Origin: Styela clava
Lineage: Eukaryota > Chordata > Ascidiacea > Stolidobranchia > Styelidae
Length of the DNA: 64,000 nt
Assembly: GCF_964204865.1 (NCBI RefSeq)
Contig: NC_135260.1
Coordinates: 8,742,001 to 8,806,000, forward strand
Direction of reading: 5' to 3'
Shown here: one piece after another, positions 1-12,800 of the stretch
Numbering within the stretch: the stretch's first letter is position 1
Layout: each line of letters starts with the position of its first letter
Notes under the pieces: generated by a model
What the model was told of the DNA's origin: nothing
The model's input: only the letters and a program-made list of their open reading frames with translations
Database searches by the model: none
Translations under genes and position numbers: made by a program

Positions 1-314
1 ATTTAGAATCTATCTAAAGTCTACTGTAAAGCACGTAAGTCTACGGAACGTATCGAAATTGTGTTTTGTCATATTCGCATGTAAGAATTTCAGAACTTTG
101 TCGTTTTTTTTGGCTTAATAAACGCTCAGAATAAAAGTCGATTGGCATGAGAGCCAGCTTACATCCAAAACAACCATAGAGTAGACCGACATTCGCTTTT
201 GTATTGTGAACAAATATGAGAGGAAAAATATTTTTCTAAAATTGCTTAGCAGCTACCTGCTTTGCATCCAGGCAAAATACGACTTAAGTTCATGAGCACA
301 TTGTTCCAATACAA

Positions 315-428
315 TCATAAAGTGCTTTTTGCGTTCATATTATGACGTTGGGACTCATCAGATTCAACTAGAAACCGTCGCCTATTACTTGGATTTGCCG
401 AATCGCTAATACCGGATTCGTCACCTAC
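315..428 (-). CDS. Candidate terminal coding exon, unknown gene (weak)
   Basis: On the minus strand a good splice acceptor (pyrimidine-rich tract ending TTTCTAG) is followed by 37 open codons and a TGA at 315-317. The peptide is hydrophilic, rich in Ser, Asp, Glu and Arg. I do not recognise it and could not find a convincing upstream exon between it and BRD8. It could equally be a chance open frame. Confidence 0.2.
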   Translation of the reverse strand, partial: VGDESGISDSANPSNRRRFLVESDESQRHNMNAKSTL

Positions 429-1128
429 CTAGAAAGAAATAACACAATTCTTTTTGATGGAAAGAGTGTGGCCAGCTCTTATTACGGTGCGCCAAACGTC
501 GAATAGGCCAATAGGGTAATGTAATTTGCCATGCAATTTTGTCATTCTGGTCGAAGCTAATAAATTACCAGTTTTTATAACATAAAAGAAAACATGATAA
601 ACAAAACCGAAGAAATAAAGGAACAGAAATTCGCGGGAAGTTCCAAGACACGCTCTCTACCCTATAGGTGTATTTTTTAGAGCAGCAAATGGAAGTTTGA
701 TATTCTGGCCGGTGTATGATCGATTTGGAATATATAAAAAAAAATATATTAATAATATTAGTATTATTCAAAAGTCTTCACAATTTTAAATTATGTAATT
801 AGAATTTTTATAACTCCCCCCAATAACATATCACATAGGTATTTGAATACCTATTCTGACTTCCTATAATCACTTACACAAGGAAGCAGAAAGAGCAATC
901 ATTTCTTTCTTTTTCGTGAACGATACCCAAGCGCTTTTCGCACAAATGGTGCGTTGAAGCTTTCTTCTGTAACGGAGATTTGCGTAATTACCGTAAACAT
1001 TTGCACTCATGCTTGTTGATAACATCGTATGATTTGTTTGTATGCACTGATTGTTAATTATATATTTTGCTTCAAGATTGCTTTATTTGTAAACAAAAAA
1101 GCTGTGCCAGAAGCTCAAACTCAAAGCT
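429..1128. other. Intergenic region upstream of BRD8
   Basis: AT-rich sequence with no recognisable coding or RNA gene. The BRD8 promoter must lie here. An A/T-only stretch near 1055-1070 is the only TATA-like signal close to the start codon. Short open frames here show no family resemblance. Confidence 0.4.
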
Positions 1129-2868
1129 ATGGGGGCTGAAGGCAGTTGGTCTACAAAGGAACAGTTAGCAATAGCTTCGTACGTTCTTCGTAGTGGAGAG
1201 CAGCAATGGTTGGGTGTTGGACGATTACTGGAGCAGTTCGCTGAACCCGGAAAAACCTGCGAATGGTTCAGACCTGAGAAATGCGCAGAGCAATACGATG
1301 CTTTGCTACAAAAATTTGGGGAAGTTAACAACAACACTGCAGCATTTGCCAAATCACCGGAAGAGATTATAGTATCTCGACTTACAGATCTTAGAATCGA
1401 TGAATTGAATACACAGCTTCTGAGAGAGGACAATGAATACTTGGAACTTGAAAAGCAGATTCAACTTCTTGATTCGGGCGCGCTTGACGACAAGCTAGAC
1501 AATTTACTGAATGATTACGAAAATAGTCTAAATGACTCCGATGTCTTGAAGGAGGAGAACGAAAGTGGTCAGGTTAATACGGATTTTGTTAATAATACAG
1601 ATGCTGAATCAGTTGATCAGCAGATTGCGGAAGAAGTCCGTCTTCAAATCGAAAAGTTACAGGAGTCTTCTCCAACGAAACCTGAAAGCGAAGCTCTGGA
1701 ATTAACTAAGGATTTGGATGTAATCGAACATGAAAGCAAATTCAATGAAAACAGTGAGAATGTGATATTTGAAGAAGATGCTGTATCATCAGAAAGTACT
1801 CTGGTTGACAGCTGTGAATCAAGTTCCGACTCTAAAGGTACACCGGTATTTGGCGATGCAGGTATTCCCATCGAAAACAAGCCGAATATGATTGATTCAG
1901 GAGAGCCAGTGATTGAATATACCGAAACCAGAGCAGAGAAGGTCGCAAAAAAGAAAGATTCTCCGACAAGTGATGCCGAAGAATATGAGGTTAGAAACAA
2001 AAACACGACTGATAATAAGGACAACGCAAAAACAGATTTTACACTGGAATCGATTGATATAAATTTAACTGTAGGATTGGAAGAATCACGCAGCAGTTTA
2101 GTCGATGGCGTGAAGAACGATGATCAAAGTGCCGGCCCCAACTCCACGATTGATGATTTTTCGTATGCGGAATTGATCGAAGAAAATGAATCAATCTGTA
2201 ATGAAGTACCAGACGACATGGAAGTAGATCAACAGAGTAAGACAGAACCAGAGAAATCTCCAGCTAAGCCGACAGAAACTGTCGCGGCTGCATCCGATAC
2301 AGATGTCACGGAAGCTTATCGTGACATCGAATACGATGCCGATGAAAGCGCCAACTGGAAAGCCTGGAAAAAGTCGATTATGATATTATGGAAAGTGATT
2401 GTTAGTCACAGATACGCGAGTTTGTTTATGCAACCGGTTACAGACGACATTGCACCTAATTATTCAACCACTGTTTATAGAACCACAGATTTATCTACCA
2501 TCAAAAAGAACATCGAAATCGGTATTATTCAGACTACCAGTGAATTCCAACGTGACCTAATGCTTATGTTCCAAAACGCGATAATGTACAATAATAAAGA
2601 GCACGACGTGTACAAAATGGCCACTGAAATGCAGATGGACGTCATGGACCAGGTGGCTCAATTTCTAGCCACTCAAATCATGGTCGATACCGAGCCTAAT
2701 AAGAGTGGTCGAAGACATTCGAAAGTTATACCACCTGGCGACCACGTTTTCGCAACATCTGACATGCTTCTCTCAGTTCTTGTCGGAGAAGCAAGATCTA
2801 AACGTGTTGCAGCAATCGAAGGCGAGGCAAGGTTTATGCGCAAGAAGCAACCATCGCACGAGACGTGA
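1129..2868 (+). CDS. BRD8: Bromodomain-containing protein 8 (NuA4/TIP60 complex subunit)
   Basis: 579-residue single-exon gene. The N-terminus (about 5-66) carries the BRD8-specific SANT-like segment, with Trp7, a SYVLRSGEQQW motif and the FAEPGKTCEWF motif. A short coiled coil follows (about 95-125), then a long acidic, Ser/Glu-rich low-complexity region (about 130-405). The bromodomain runs from about 410 to 518, with FMQPVTDDIAP, DLSTIKKNIE and the MYN motif whose Asn488 is expected to bind acetyl-lysine. The C-terminal LLSVLVGEARSKR block is also typical of the family. In vertebrates BRD8 is a subunit of the TIP60/NuA4 histone acetyltransferase complex in the nucleus. The protein is about half the length of human BRD8, the loss being in the disordered middle. 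The first ATG is chosen because the family motif starts seven residues later. Absence of introns is unusual for this gene. Confidence 0.93.
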   Translation: MGAEGSWSTKEQLAIASYVLRSGEQQWLGVGRLLEQFAEPGKTCEWFRPEKCAEQYDALLQKFGEVNNNTAAFAKSPEEIIVSRLTDLRIDELNTQLLREDNEYLELEKQIQLLDSGALDDKLDNLLNDYENSLNDSDVLKEENESGQVNTDFVNNTDAESVDQQIAEEVRLQIEKLQESSPTKPESEALELTKDLDVIEHESKFNENSENVIFEEDAVSSESTLVDSCESSSDSKGTPVFGDAGIPIENKPNMIDSGEPVIEYTETRAEKVAKKKDSPTSDAEEYEVRNKNTTDNKDNAKTDFTLESIDINLTVGLEESRSSLVDGVKNDDQSAGPNSTIDDFSYAELIEENESICNEVPDDMEVDQQSKTEPEKSPAKPTETVAAASDTDVTEAYRDIEYDADESANWKAWKKSIMILWKVIVSHRYASLFMQPVTDDIAPNYSTTVYRTTDLSTIKKNIEIGIIQTTSEFQRDLMLMFQNAIMYNNKEHDVYKMATEMQMDVMDQVAQFLATQIMVDTEPNKSGRRHSKVIPPGDHVFATSDMLLSVLVGEARSKRVAAIEGEARFMRKKQPSHET

Positions 2869-2883
2869 ACCTGCCATTTTCGA

Positions 2884-2916
2884 AATAAATACGTTTCCAT
2901 TCAAGCAAACAATAAA
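2884..2916 (+). terminator. Two BRD8 polyadenylation signals
   Basis: Canonical AATAAA hexamers occur at 2884-2889 and 2911-2916, 16 and 43 bases after the BRD8 stop codon. This implies a very short 3' UTR. Confidence 0.6.
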
Positions 2917-3805
2917 CTCGGTCGACACTTAACTGCTAGTATTTCACTTTCATGACTATTTAACTTATTTTTTCCAATGCTTTCGTTTTTCCTCTAGTAT
3001 TAGATTTGTGATTCTGAGAACATCACTTTCCGAATCCTTCTTATGAATCTTTGCTAGTTCATTTAATTACGTACATCCGACACGGGTAGACAATGAGCCA
3101 AAGACGATCTTTATCTGTCGATCCCTGCCATATTAGTTGAATTGAAATGCAAAAAAATTGGCATGTTTGATATTTTATTTTCATGCTTGGTCTTCAAATC
3201 TATAATTGTCAAGTGCAAACACACCGGATGGTAGTGCGAACCAACAACTGAGCTTGATAGCGCGTACAGGGTCAAATTAATATACTGTTATGAGCAAATG
3301 TGATGCAACAAGCAAGCGTAGGAAATATGTATCTTAGCAAACTGTCGAAGAAGACATGGAGAGTGTTCAAAACTCCATTCGGATCATACATCATAAAAAA
3401 AGCGAGAAAATTGTTGTACATCTACTCGAAAAATGGCATTGTATATTTATATATATATCAGGGATTGATTGGGGCAAGTCTAGTCACAAGCGCCCAAGAT
3501 CATAAACTGCATCAAATCGTGCTTAAAATAGAAAATTAATAGAACAAATACTCTATCTAAACCAGCAATTTTTCTCAATAAATAATGAAATATACATATA
3601 TAACAGAAAGCCGCAATAAGCTGCACAATTCCTCGGAACCAGTTTTAAAAAATTGAAGTCTTGTTATTAGACGAACTTTCCAGTGCCATTAAATTCATAT
3701 TGTATAATTTCAACCAAATTATATTGCAAACAGACAAATCACATGTAAAGGGCTTGTGGTCTGACAGAATTAACTTTGTCGGTTTTGCTCGTCATGACAA
3801 AACTT
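2917..3805. other. BRD8/agmatinase convergent intergenic region
   Basis: Separates the 3' ends of BRD8 (+) and the agmatinase gene (-). It includes a 79-codon open frame at 3300-3539 (+) that I do not recognise and do not call. No repeat structure stands out. Confidence 0.4.
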
Positions 3806-6800
3806 TCAGTCGTGGTATTTAACTCCGGGAAGTACGCAAAGCATTTCAAACAGAAGGTTAGCGGCGGTGAGTGCAGTAGTTCCTGGAAAAAAAATGAAAA
3901 CACTATTAGTCCAATGAGCGAGATTTCCATCAATAATGACAGCTCTCGCAATTTGAATCATATGAATACGATTCTTGAGTTTAATCTATATATCTAATTC
4001 CAAGGCAAACAAGAGAGATAGCGTTAGTAGATCATGTGATTTGAAGATAACCCGTAAAAATGAATAAACTGACAACTGCGGCATAATCTTTTATCAAAAT
4101 TTCGAGAATATAGATGAACAGTTTTAAAACGCATGTTCTTTCTCAAAAATCAGATATTGGAATATTTCACTGTATAGGTAAAATGTTGGATTTATCTATA
4201 GACAAGCCAATTCGCGAAGTCGAGACCTTCCAAGTTTATTTCGACTCCATAATCAGCATAACAGACGATGAAGTAGTTGATAAAAAACAACTAAATAAAA
4301 ACTGATTGTAGAGTCAGGAGAGAAAACAAAACCTTAATTAAGGTTTATAGCGTACAAAATTTAGATTGAAGGGTTTTGTCACAAGGAGTGGTTCGTGTTC
4401 GCTCACCTAAAATATTTACTCAATTCACACACACTCCCACAACCACAGAGATATAATAAAATACGTAAAACTCGAGAAACTGTAGATAAAACAAAAAATA
4501 ATAATGAAAAAATTAATACACTGAAAATTGTTTGTCACCTTCAACGCTTTGATATTACCAGGATGTTACCTGGTAAACTGCTTACATGTAGCATATATAT
4601 ACATAGTCTACCATCATATATATATCATATGCACAACACGCCACCAGAACCACATATAAGACAGAATCATTACTGAAAAGTCCAATGCTACTACCTGTTG
4701 TATCGTAGGGCGGAGAGACTTCAACCAAATCTGCACCGACTATGTTGAGTCCACGACAACCCTGTATAATTTCCATGCCCTGGTGTGACGTCAGACCCCC
4801 TATTTCTGGTGTACCAGTTCCAGGAGCAAAACTTGGATCAAGACCGTCTATATCAAAACTGTAGAAAGGATTGTTAGTTTACTTTCAGTTTCTACACATA
4901 ATAGGAATATTATAATTGGTTATCGTAACAATTTTGTGAACGATGCATAAGCCACATTTTATCGAAGCAAAAATAGTAATATGGTATTCGAAAACTACAC
5001 AAAACGTTTGCTTGCAAAAAGAGTCTGCAAAACAAGATATTGGGCATGAAAAGGGCTTATTGATTCTTTTACTAAACTAAATTAATGTTAGCGATGGTGG
5101 TATATATTTACGTTGTTGTCGCTACTGGGAGAAAAGAATGGGATAAACATTTTCAAATTTCCAATAGATGATAGTGATAATAATAATCTCTTGTTTTTTA
5201 TCCAAACCTCGATATTCTTTGTAAATAGTACAATGGAGGCTTGTCGCATGCATTCAATAAAAAACGTTTATATCTTTTCAAATATCTTGAAGTTTGTGAG
5301 AGAATTCGAAATTTTTCGCAAATTATTTTGCAGTTTTTTCATACATTACCTCAAATATGTGGGAGTATCTCCAATGGTCTCTCTGATTTCAGCCATAAGA
5401 GGTTTCATCGACTTAAACCAACATTCTTTTGCATGAACTATTCTGAATCCCTGAAGTAAAATAATATTACAAATAATGAGTATTTCATTATGTTTTTTAT
5501 AATTTTTAAATGAATTTCATAAATTATAGCAACCATTCCGCATTAGTAGGAAAAAGAATAAAATGAATATTGGTTTTAAATTTCAATTCCACTACTGTCT
5601 ACATATAGCTCAGTTGTACAACGAAACTAGCTGACATGACCTAATACCAATTGCCGATGATAGAAATGTTGTGTTGGATGGCACGCTAGAGTGTTGTGTA
5701 TCTCAAAGTATTGCATTGAAAAATTACTAAAAGATATTTTGGGTAGCTGAAACTAACTTTTTGCAATTGATAATCATAATCGTCCATTCCAGCCCCCACT
5801 GAACCGCGAATCCCGATTTGGACGACTTTTTTGCAATCTAACAAATTTTCGTCCATTGCTCTTTTAAAGGGGGTACCATGAGCTAATTTTTCTCCGCCAA
5901 ACGAGTCAGCGCAGTCCGAATGTGCGTCGATGTGTACCATGGCTACTGGACCATATCTGAAAAAAGTTCATAAATTAGGATCATTGTAAAAATTAATTGG
6001 GATATTAAAATGAATCGATGACATAACCTACTTTAAATATTCACCTGAATATTAATTCAAATTCACTCATTCCTAACACGCAAATTCAAACTGCCAAAAA
6101 CGATTACTGGTTGCTTGCCTACGGTCTTGTTCAAAGCGAATGTGTATGACATGGCAAGTAAAATTTCGTTTGGGTCCCCATGATAAAGAAAAAAACCTTC
6201 CAAGATTAAAAAAAATTAAATTTTAAATTTAGTTTGGAATAAAGATGAATATGCTGAATAGCGTTCGCCATCGAGAGCTATTTTGATGCCTTATAGGCAT
6301 AGTTGCCATATCGTGCTCATTTCTAAGATTTGTGCTTATTTTCTAGACTGCGTCTTATAATGTAACGATGTGCTTATTTCTAAGAAAAGTGCTTATTTTT
6401 GAGTTGCGTGTTTATTTTGTCTTGGAAACTTGGATGACTCGTTCTTCTTTTGCGTACAAAGCAATTTAAACAATGAGAAGCGTAACCAAGTTTGTCATTG
6501 CTTTTTTGCCTTTTCCTTGTCTTAACAGTAGAGATGACACATCATGCGTAAATTTGCGCCTATATTACTCTTGCTGCGTATAACAAAATCACGTTTCATA
6601 TGTTCGTATGTATATTTGTCATTTTATCATAGTGTGTGTTTTTTTTTGAGTGCAAATGTGTCGAAATTTATAAATATACAACTACTTTGTGTTTACTTGG
6701 CAAGAAAAGTAATGACGGTGCAAGCGATCAACCTTTAGCACGCAAACCACAAAGAAACAATTCCAGATTTTATGCTTACCACTCGCATATCGAGCCAGCT

Positions 6801-9800
6801 GTGTAATTGACAAGCGCTGATTTTCAATTCAATAACTCGAGCCAGCTTTAGTTTACGAATTCCCACTTGCACTCCTTTGAAAATCGACATAACGCGCTTT
6901 ACATCAGACATAATCAGGATTGCCATATCGTGCTATTTCTAAGATATGTGCTTATTTTCTAGACCGCGTCTTATAAAGTAACGATGTGCTCATTTCTAAG
7001 AAAAGTGCTTATTTTGGAGTTGCGTGCTTATTTTGTCTTAGAAACGTGGATGACTCGTTCTCCTTTTGCGAACAAAGCAATTTAAACAATGAGTAAGCGT
7101 AGCAATGAGTACAGTTTCGAATATGAAATAGAATTTGTTAATAACTACTACTATTGCGACATCGAGAAAACGGGGCAATCGGTGCGCACAAAACTACCAC
7201 AAAACATGAGCATTGCAGGAAACCAAAGTAAGACTTTAGATCAGCTGTCGGCCACCTGCGGGTCATATCCGGCCCGCGTACAAAAATATTGTGAATTGAC
7301 TAGTGTTATGGTTAGCTGAGGCAACTAGCGAAGTTAAATAATGTGCTTGTCAGTCTAAAATTAAATTTTAATCTGGTTTTCTAACTTTTTGGTCGGCAAT
7401 ATATGCTAAAAATATAGGCATCAGAGAAAACTAAAAATAGAATGCGGCTTCTATTAGCCTAGAATGTCTATGCCTGATAACTATGTGTTTGCACAATAAA
7501 AATGTTTGTTTCGTATCGCACTGTTTACCTATTCTTGGCCATATTGTGGCCCGCGAACAATGCAAAAATAATTTTGTGGCCCGCAGAGCGGACAACCTTG
7601 GACCACCCTGGTCTAGAACTTCAATTTCTAATCTGTATAAATAATGTGGTTCATCAGCCACCCGTTCAGTTTTTAACTTTTTCGAAAAAATATGTGCCCG
7701 CCAAGATTTGTAACACTTGATTTTGGCCCGCTAGCGACAAAAAGTTGCCTCTGCTTGTAGTGTTCGTTTATCCTCGGTCCATGCATGTTCAGAACTTCCT
7801 CGCAATCGCGCCTATGCAAGTTGCGGTTGTGCGACAAGTTTGTCATTGCTTTTTTGCCTTTTCCTTGTCTTAACAGTAGAGATGACACATCATGCGTAAA
7901 TTTGCGCCTATATTACTCTTGCTGCGTATAACAAAATCACATGTCATTCATAGGCAGGGCTGCCATCGATATCAACCCAAAAATAAGGACATCAGGGAAA
8001 TATAGAAATAGAATAACAAAAATCGAAATATAATAAACAAAATGTATATTCATGCCAGTGCAGCCAGTGTCTAATCATACTTCGCACTAAAAAGGATTTG
8101 CTCCAGCAGTTCTTTATTCTAAGAAACGATCCTTTCCATTTCACTTTTAAGTTGTATTTTGATTCAAGTTACACGAACTGATTTTGACCGGTAGACTACT
8201 GTTTTGTCATTGTGTCAATTAATTTGATGTTATTTCGTAATGAATGCATGTAGCAATCAATGAGGTTGTAGAATATCATTTCTCGCTAATCAATCATTTG
8301 AATTGACCAATCTAAGTGTCTGGTATAAGAACCTCTACCCATAAAATAGGACACCTGTCAAAATAGGGACGTTTCTCAGAAATAAGGACAAAAACAATTT
8401 CTAAGACAAAGACCCTCGAAATAAGAACAAATCTTAGAAATATGCTTGATTTCTCCCAAGTGCATCTACACAAGAGGTGGACTGCCAAGCAAGTGCAGTG
8501 TAACGAATGACGAAGCAAAAATCAATTCAAATTGACATTCTGGTTTTTATTCGACACTTGGCGTTTTAGCTTGCGTGGTATGTTGAGGAATGGTTGGTAA
8601 TGACATCTAGATTCTAGAATAATATGACGCAATCCTAAATATCAATGTGATTGCAGCATTACGCAATTTATATTTGCTGAGTTTTGAAATCAAGTGCCAC
8701 TTGATTTCGAAAGTCACAGATGACGCAATGTTACATATCGGTAAGCGTGATAGAAGCGTCTAATGATAGACAAAGTACACAAGAATGAAAAACAATAACA
8801 TATAATATCTTAACTTACTTCTCGCCTATCGCTTGTAATATTGGGTATGATATCAAATGATCTCCACCTAAAAAAATTTCAGGACAAACGAATTTATTAG
8901 AAAACGATTGAAAATGACCATGTTGTGTGTATATGCAGGTTAATTGTAAGATTAATATTTACCCAGGAAGCCACTCCCGTGCGGGTTAATTATTGAAGCC
9001 CCAGTCTATATCTCACTAATACACAGCTCCTTTAATATTTAAAATTAAATATAAAAGACATGTAATAATATATTCGCAACAATATAGTATTAATAAGTAT
9101 GCAATATCATTTTATACTTATCATAGTTACCTAGAGTTAATGGTCTGCAACCATTTTTAACGATTTCTCTGTACTGTTCTCTTATGTCGTCCACACATTT
9201 TTCCAAATGAAAAAGATTCACTTTCACGTCACCGATGTCTGCGACCTGAAAAAATAATATCGCGAATTCTTTAAAATTTTTACGGATAATAAATAAATGA
9301 ATATAAACGAACATAGTTTATAAATTGAGCTATACATACCTGAAGAGAAGAAAATGGGTCCGCTCTTGTTTCGTAATTATATTTGCGAACGATTGCTGAT
9401 TCGACTCGTATGTGCCTGGGACCAAACCTTGGTATAAAACAATCGTTAGATACAGTTTATAGCGTAAATGTTACAATACCAAAAGCAAAACTCATCATGA
9501 CTCAAGTTACAATTTACAAACTATTTCTAGTTTTATCTTATTTTTGTAAAATGAGATTTCTAATATTTTTGTGCAAGATAAAATCTAGTGTTGTATGTTT
9601 GTACCTCGTTCCCGATCTGTTGGATGTTGCATGATCAATTGGTACCCCAACAAAACAAGCATCAAGGCCGTCTGTATTCGTTGCAATTGGTAATCTCATC
9701 ATACTTGCGATACCTGCAACGAGTTCATTCACAATTCACATCGTAACGAGTGATGGGTAAACAGTGCTGAGATTATTTAAAATGCTCTTTTGCACCGATC

Positions 9801-12800
9801 GAACTAATCAACAACAGATTCCCTCATTTTAGAAAACATGTATATATATCACTACATATGCTGAATTAACATAACACGCACAAAAATTTAATCTATAATG
9901 CTAGTTGTCATATCTGCGGTGCACGTAGCCTATTTGCTCCGGTCGCCTATAACATCTTAAACCTCTGGATCCCACCACTGGTGATAATATTTTAAGTTAA
10001 TTTATAAAAGTAAAGTAGAAAATATAAAGTGATTTGTACAGTTAAATTTCATAAATTAATTTAAATTGGATTTATATATATGTATAACAAGTTGGAAGAA
10101 TGCACAAATTCAACTTGGTAACATATTGTGACGAGCGTAACGTGAATTTCTTACAGATTTTCAAGGCGAATCATTACAAAAATTCAACTTGTCATGATAC
10201 AACATTTTCATCATCTTCCGAGTGGTATCGATAACAAAATGTATGTACACAACCAAAGATATACATATGCCACTTACTCATATACATATACAGCCATTCG
10301 AATGATGTACATATACAGCCTTATTTCTGAAATCATATCAGCGATAATTTTTGTTCAATTAGCGAAGCATCACAGCAATTGTACCTTTATACACTTTGCA
10401 TTTTGATAGTATATGGTTGCGCAATTTCGGTTACAAAAATGTTTTCACAATGATGATTCGCACATACCGCAATAGCCAATTTATGATGCCATGGTACTCC
10501 ATAAAAATGGCCATTTCTATTACGAAGAATGTGTTAGTAACAGCGATGACATTAGAATTATTTCTTAAACTAACTATTATTTGACCTTAGCTAGTATATT
10601 TGCGACAAACTCTTCAGACCAAGTTTATTGCGCGCTATGATTACACATGGTACATTCTGTTTAATTTGTGGAGCGTCACGAACTCATTTTCGTAGGATGC
10701 AGATAAATTTGATAACGAGATGTGATATTGTGCTTTCACATTGAATCGGTTATTTGTTTCGGATATGGCAAGAGAGGTATAACAAAAGATAAGTAAATGT
10801 ATAACTTGTTTTGAGCCAAGGATCATTCCGCGGCCGTCTCGTCATGATATGTGCGGTTAACGATATATACGTGCAGAGTTAGGCATCGTGGTCAGTGGCG
10901 TCTCTTGGGTGTGGCAGCCATGGCTCGCCATTTTCAGACTTTGCCATGGGCGCCATTTTACGTAAATACGCCACTGCTCGTGGTACTTGAGTATCCGTGT
11001 ACAACTACAGTCATTCTATGATATCACAAAAACCCACTAGTCCTACAAAACTGCTATGCGCACGAATTTTGTAAACGAAAGAGCATAACCACTTTCTATC
11101 TAACACAGTGTTTCCCGACCTTTTTGGTCGCGGACTATTTTCTCACCGGCGAACACCTTTGCCAACTCACCGTGCGTTTATTGCAACCGTACTCTGTGTG
11201 AAGAAGTGTTAAAACCAACAACAACAAAATTTTAACGAATTTCAAAATCGGAAATTCGCCGCAATTACGCCTTTGTTAAAAGAGCCGACTTTTTTAGTGT
11301 ATAACTGCCCTTTTCTGTCGCACAATATTCAATCCATGATAACGACAAGAACTTGAAATGTCTTTCTATTTTAATTTATTTGTGTTCATGGTCACTCGCG
11401 GTTAGGGTTTTGTTTTTTATCAATTCTAAAAAAACACCGTGTTTTAAAACAAGGGCTTGTTTTAAATCAATTTTTTTCTGTATTTTTTGTATTTTTTATT
11501 GAAATACCCCTTGCATCGCCGCGAAACTACGCCAAAACGTTACATTCTGGCAGCTGCACACGCAGCCGGAATTATAATTTCAAAAATATAGGTAACATTT
11601 TTTATTTTGACTTTTACTTCTATTGCGTACATTTATCGCCACGTCCACCAAAGTCATAAGATTTTACCCGGAATGTTTAGCCGAGATATCAGAGGGACGT
11701 TTTGAGTAAGAAAAATCATGAAAATAAGCTCACGAGCCTACTACATAAGCAATTAGATCAAGTGCAGTCCTTCGGCAAAACGAGTGGGTTGCGATAATGA
11801 AGAATATGCTTATATCGGCGGTAATCTACTGATATAAACGATGAGACACCCTAGCCTAGCTTTTGTTAATTGTAAGAGTCCTCTGATGCAAAGACGCCAC
11901 AACTAATCTGTTATGACGCCATAATATGAATTTCGAGTTCATGTATTGACATTTTTCTCATAAAATGATGGCATTATTAAGGTTAATACTGTTCGGTTAA
12001 TTTACGATTAGCATACTTTGTTTTTATGGTCGTAGTGATAGAGTTTTTCAAGGTTACACAAACTCATTTATTCGATCGCACTCCAATTTTCGCAAGGTGG
12101 TTTCATCGCAGCAGGGTCATTCACATAATGGCTTATCGGCTGCGTCTTACTGCGCCAACCACTGAACCACAACTCGAGAGGGTGTGCATAGGTCTCTATC
12201 GATATTTGTGGCGTTTTGAACGATTAATTGCAAATAGGAAGCGCTTGGCAAGTTTTAACATCCATTTTTTTTCAACCTATTTAATACAAAAAAATCAAAT
12301 AGTACAGCCATTTTGAACAAAACAGGCAAAAAAAAATTGATTTAAAACAATTGTTTTAAAACAATTCTTTTTGAACAAATCATTACTCGCGGTTGCATCG
12401 ACTTATGACAGGAGGAAAGCATTACTTCCAGACTTGTCCGTGGGAAACGTCCCATGGGATGGGATGGAACAGCACACATTTGTATTTTCTATGGGACACG
12501 AAAACCGTATGATTTTCAGGGAAATGATGGTAAAACATTTCGTTATGGATTTCGTGCCCATATATTTGAGCATAGCATTCTTGTTAGTTTTAAAAAGCAA
12601 AAATATATTCAGCATTAACAATATACTTCGTGAAAGGGCTGATGATCACATGTATAATAGTTATGAATATAAAGTTAACAAAGTCCGTAAATTTTGTTGT
12701 TTTGCATGTTTCTTCGTACATGTTGTCCTATTTAGTAGACGCTAAATCTAATTTTTTTTCATTGAATTGTGTTACAATGGGAATCCCATAGGATGGGACA

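Noticed and set aside
1644-2024. 126-codon minus-strand frame.
   Set aside because: Antisense shadow of the low-complexity acidic region of BRD8.
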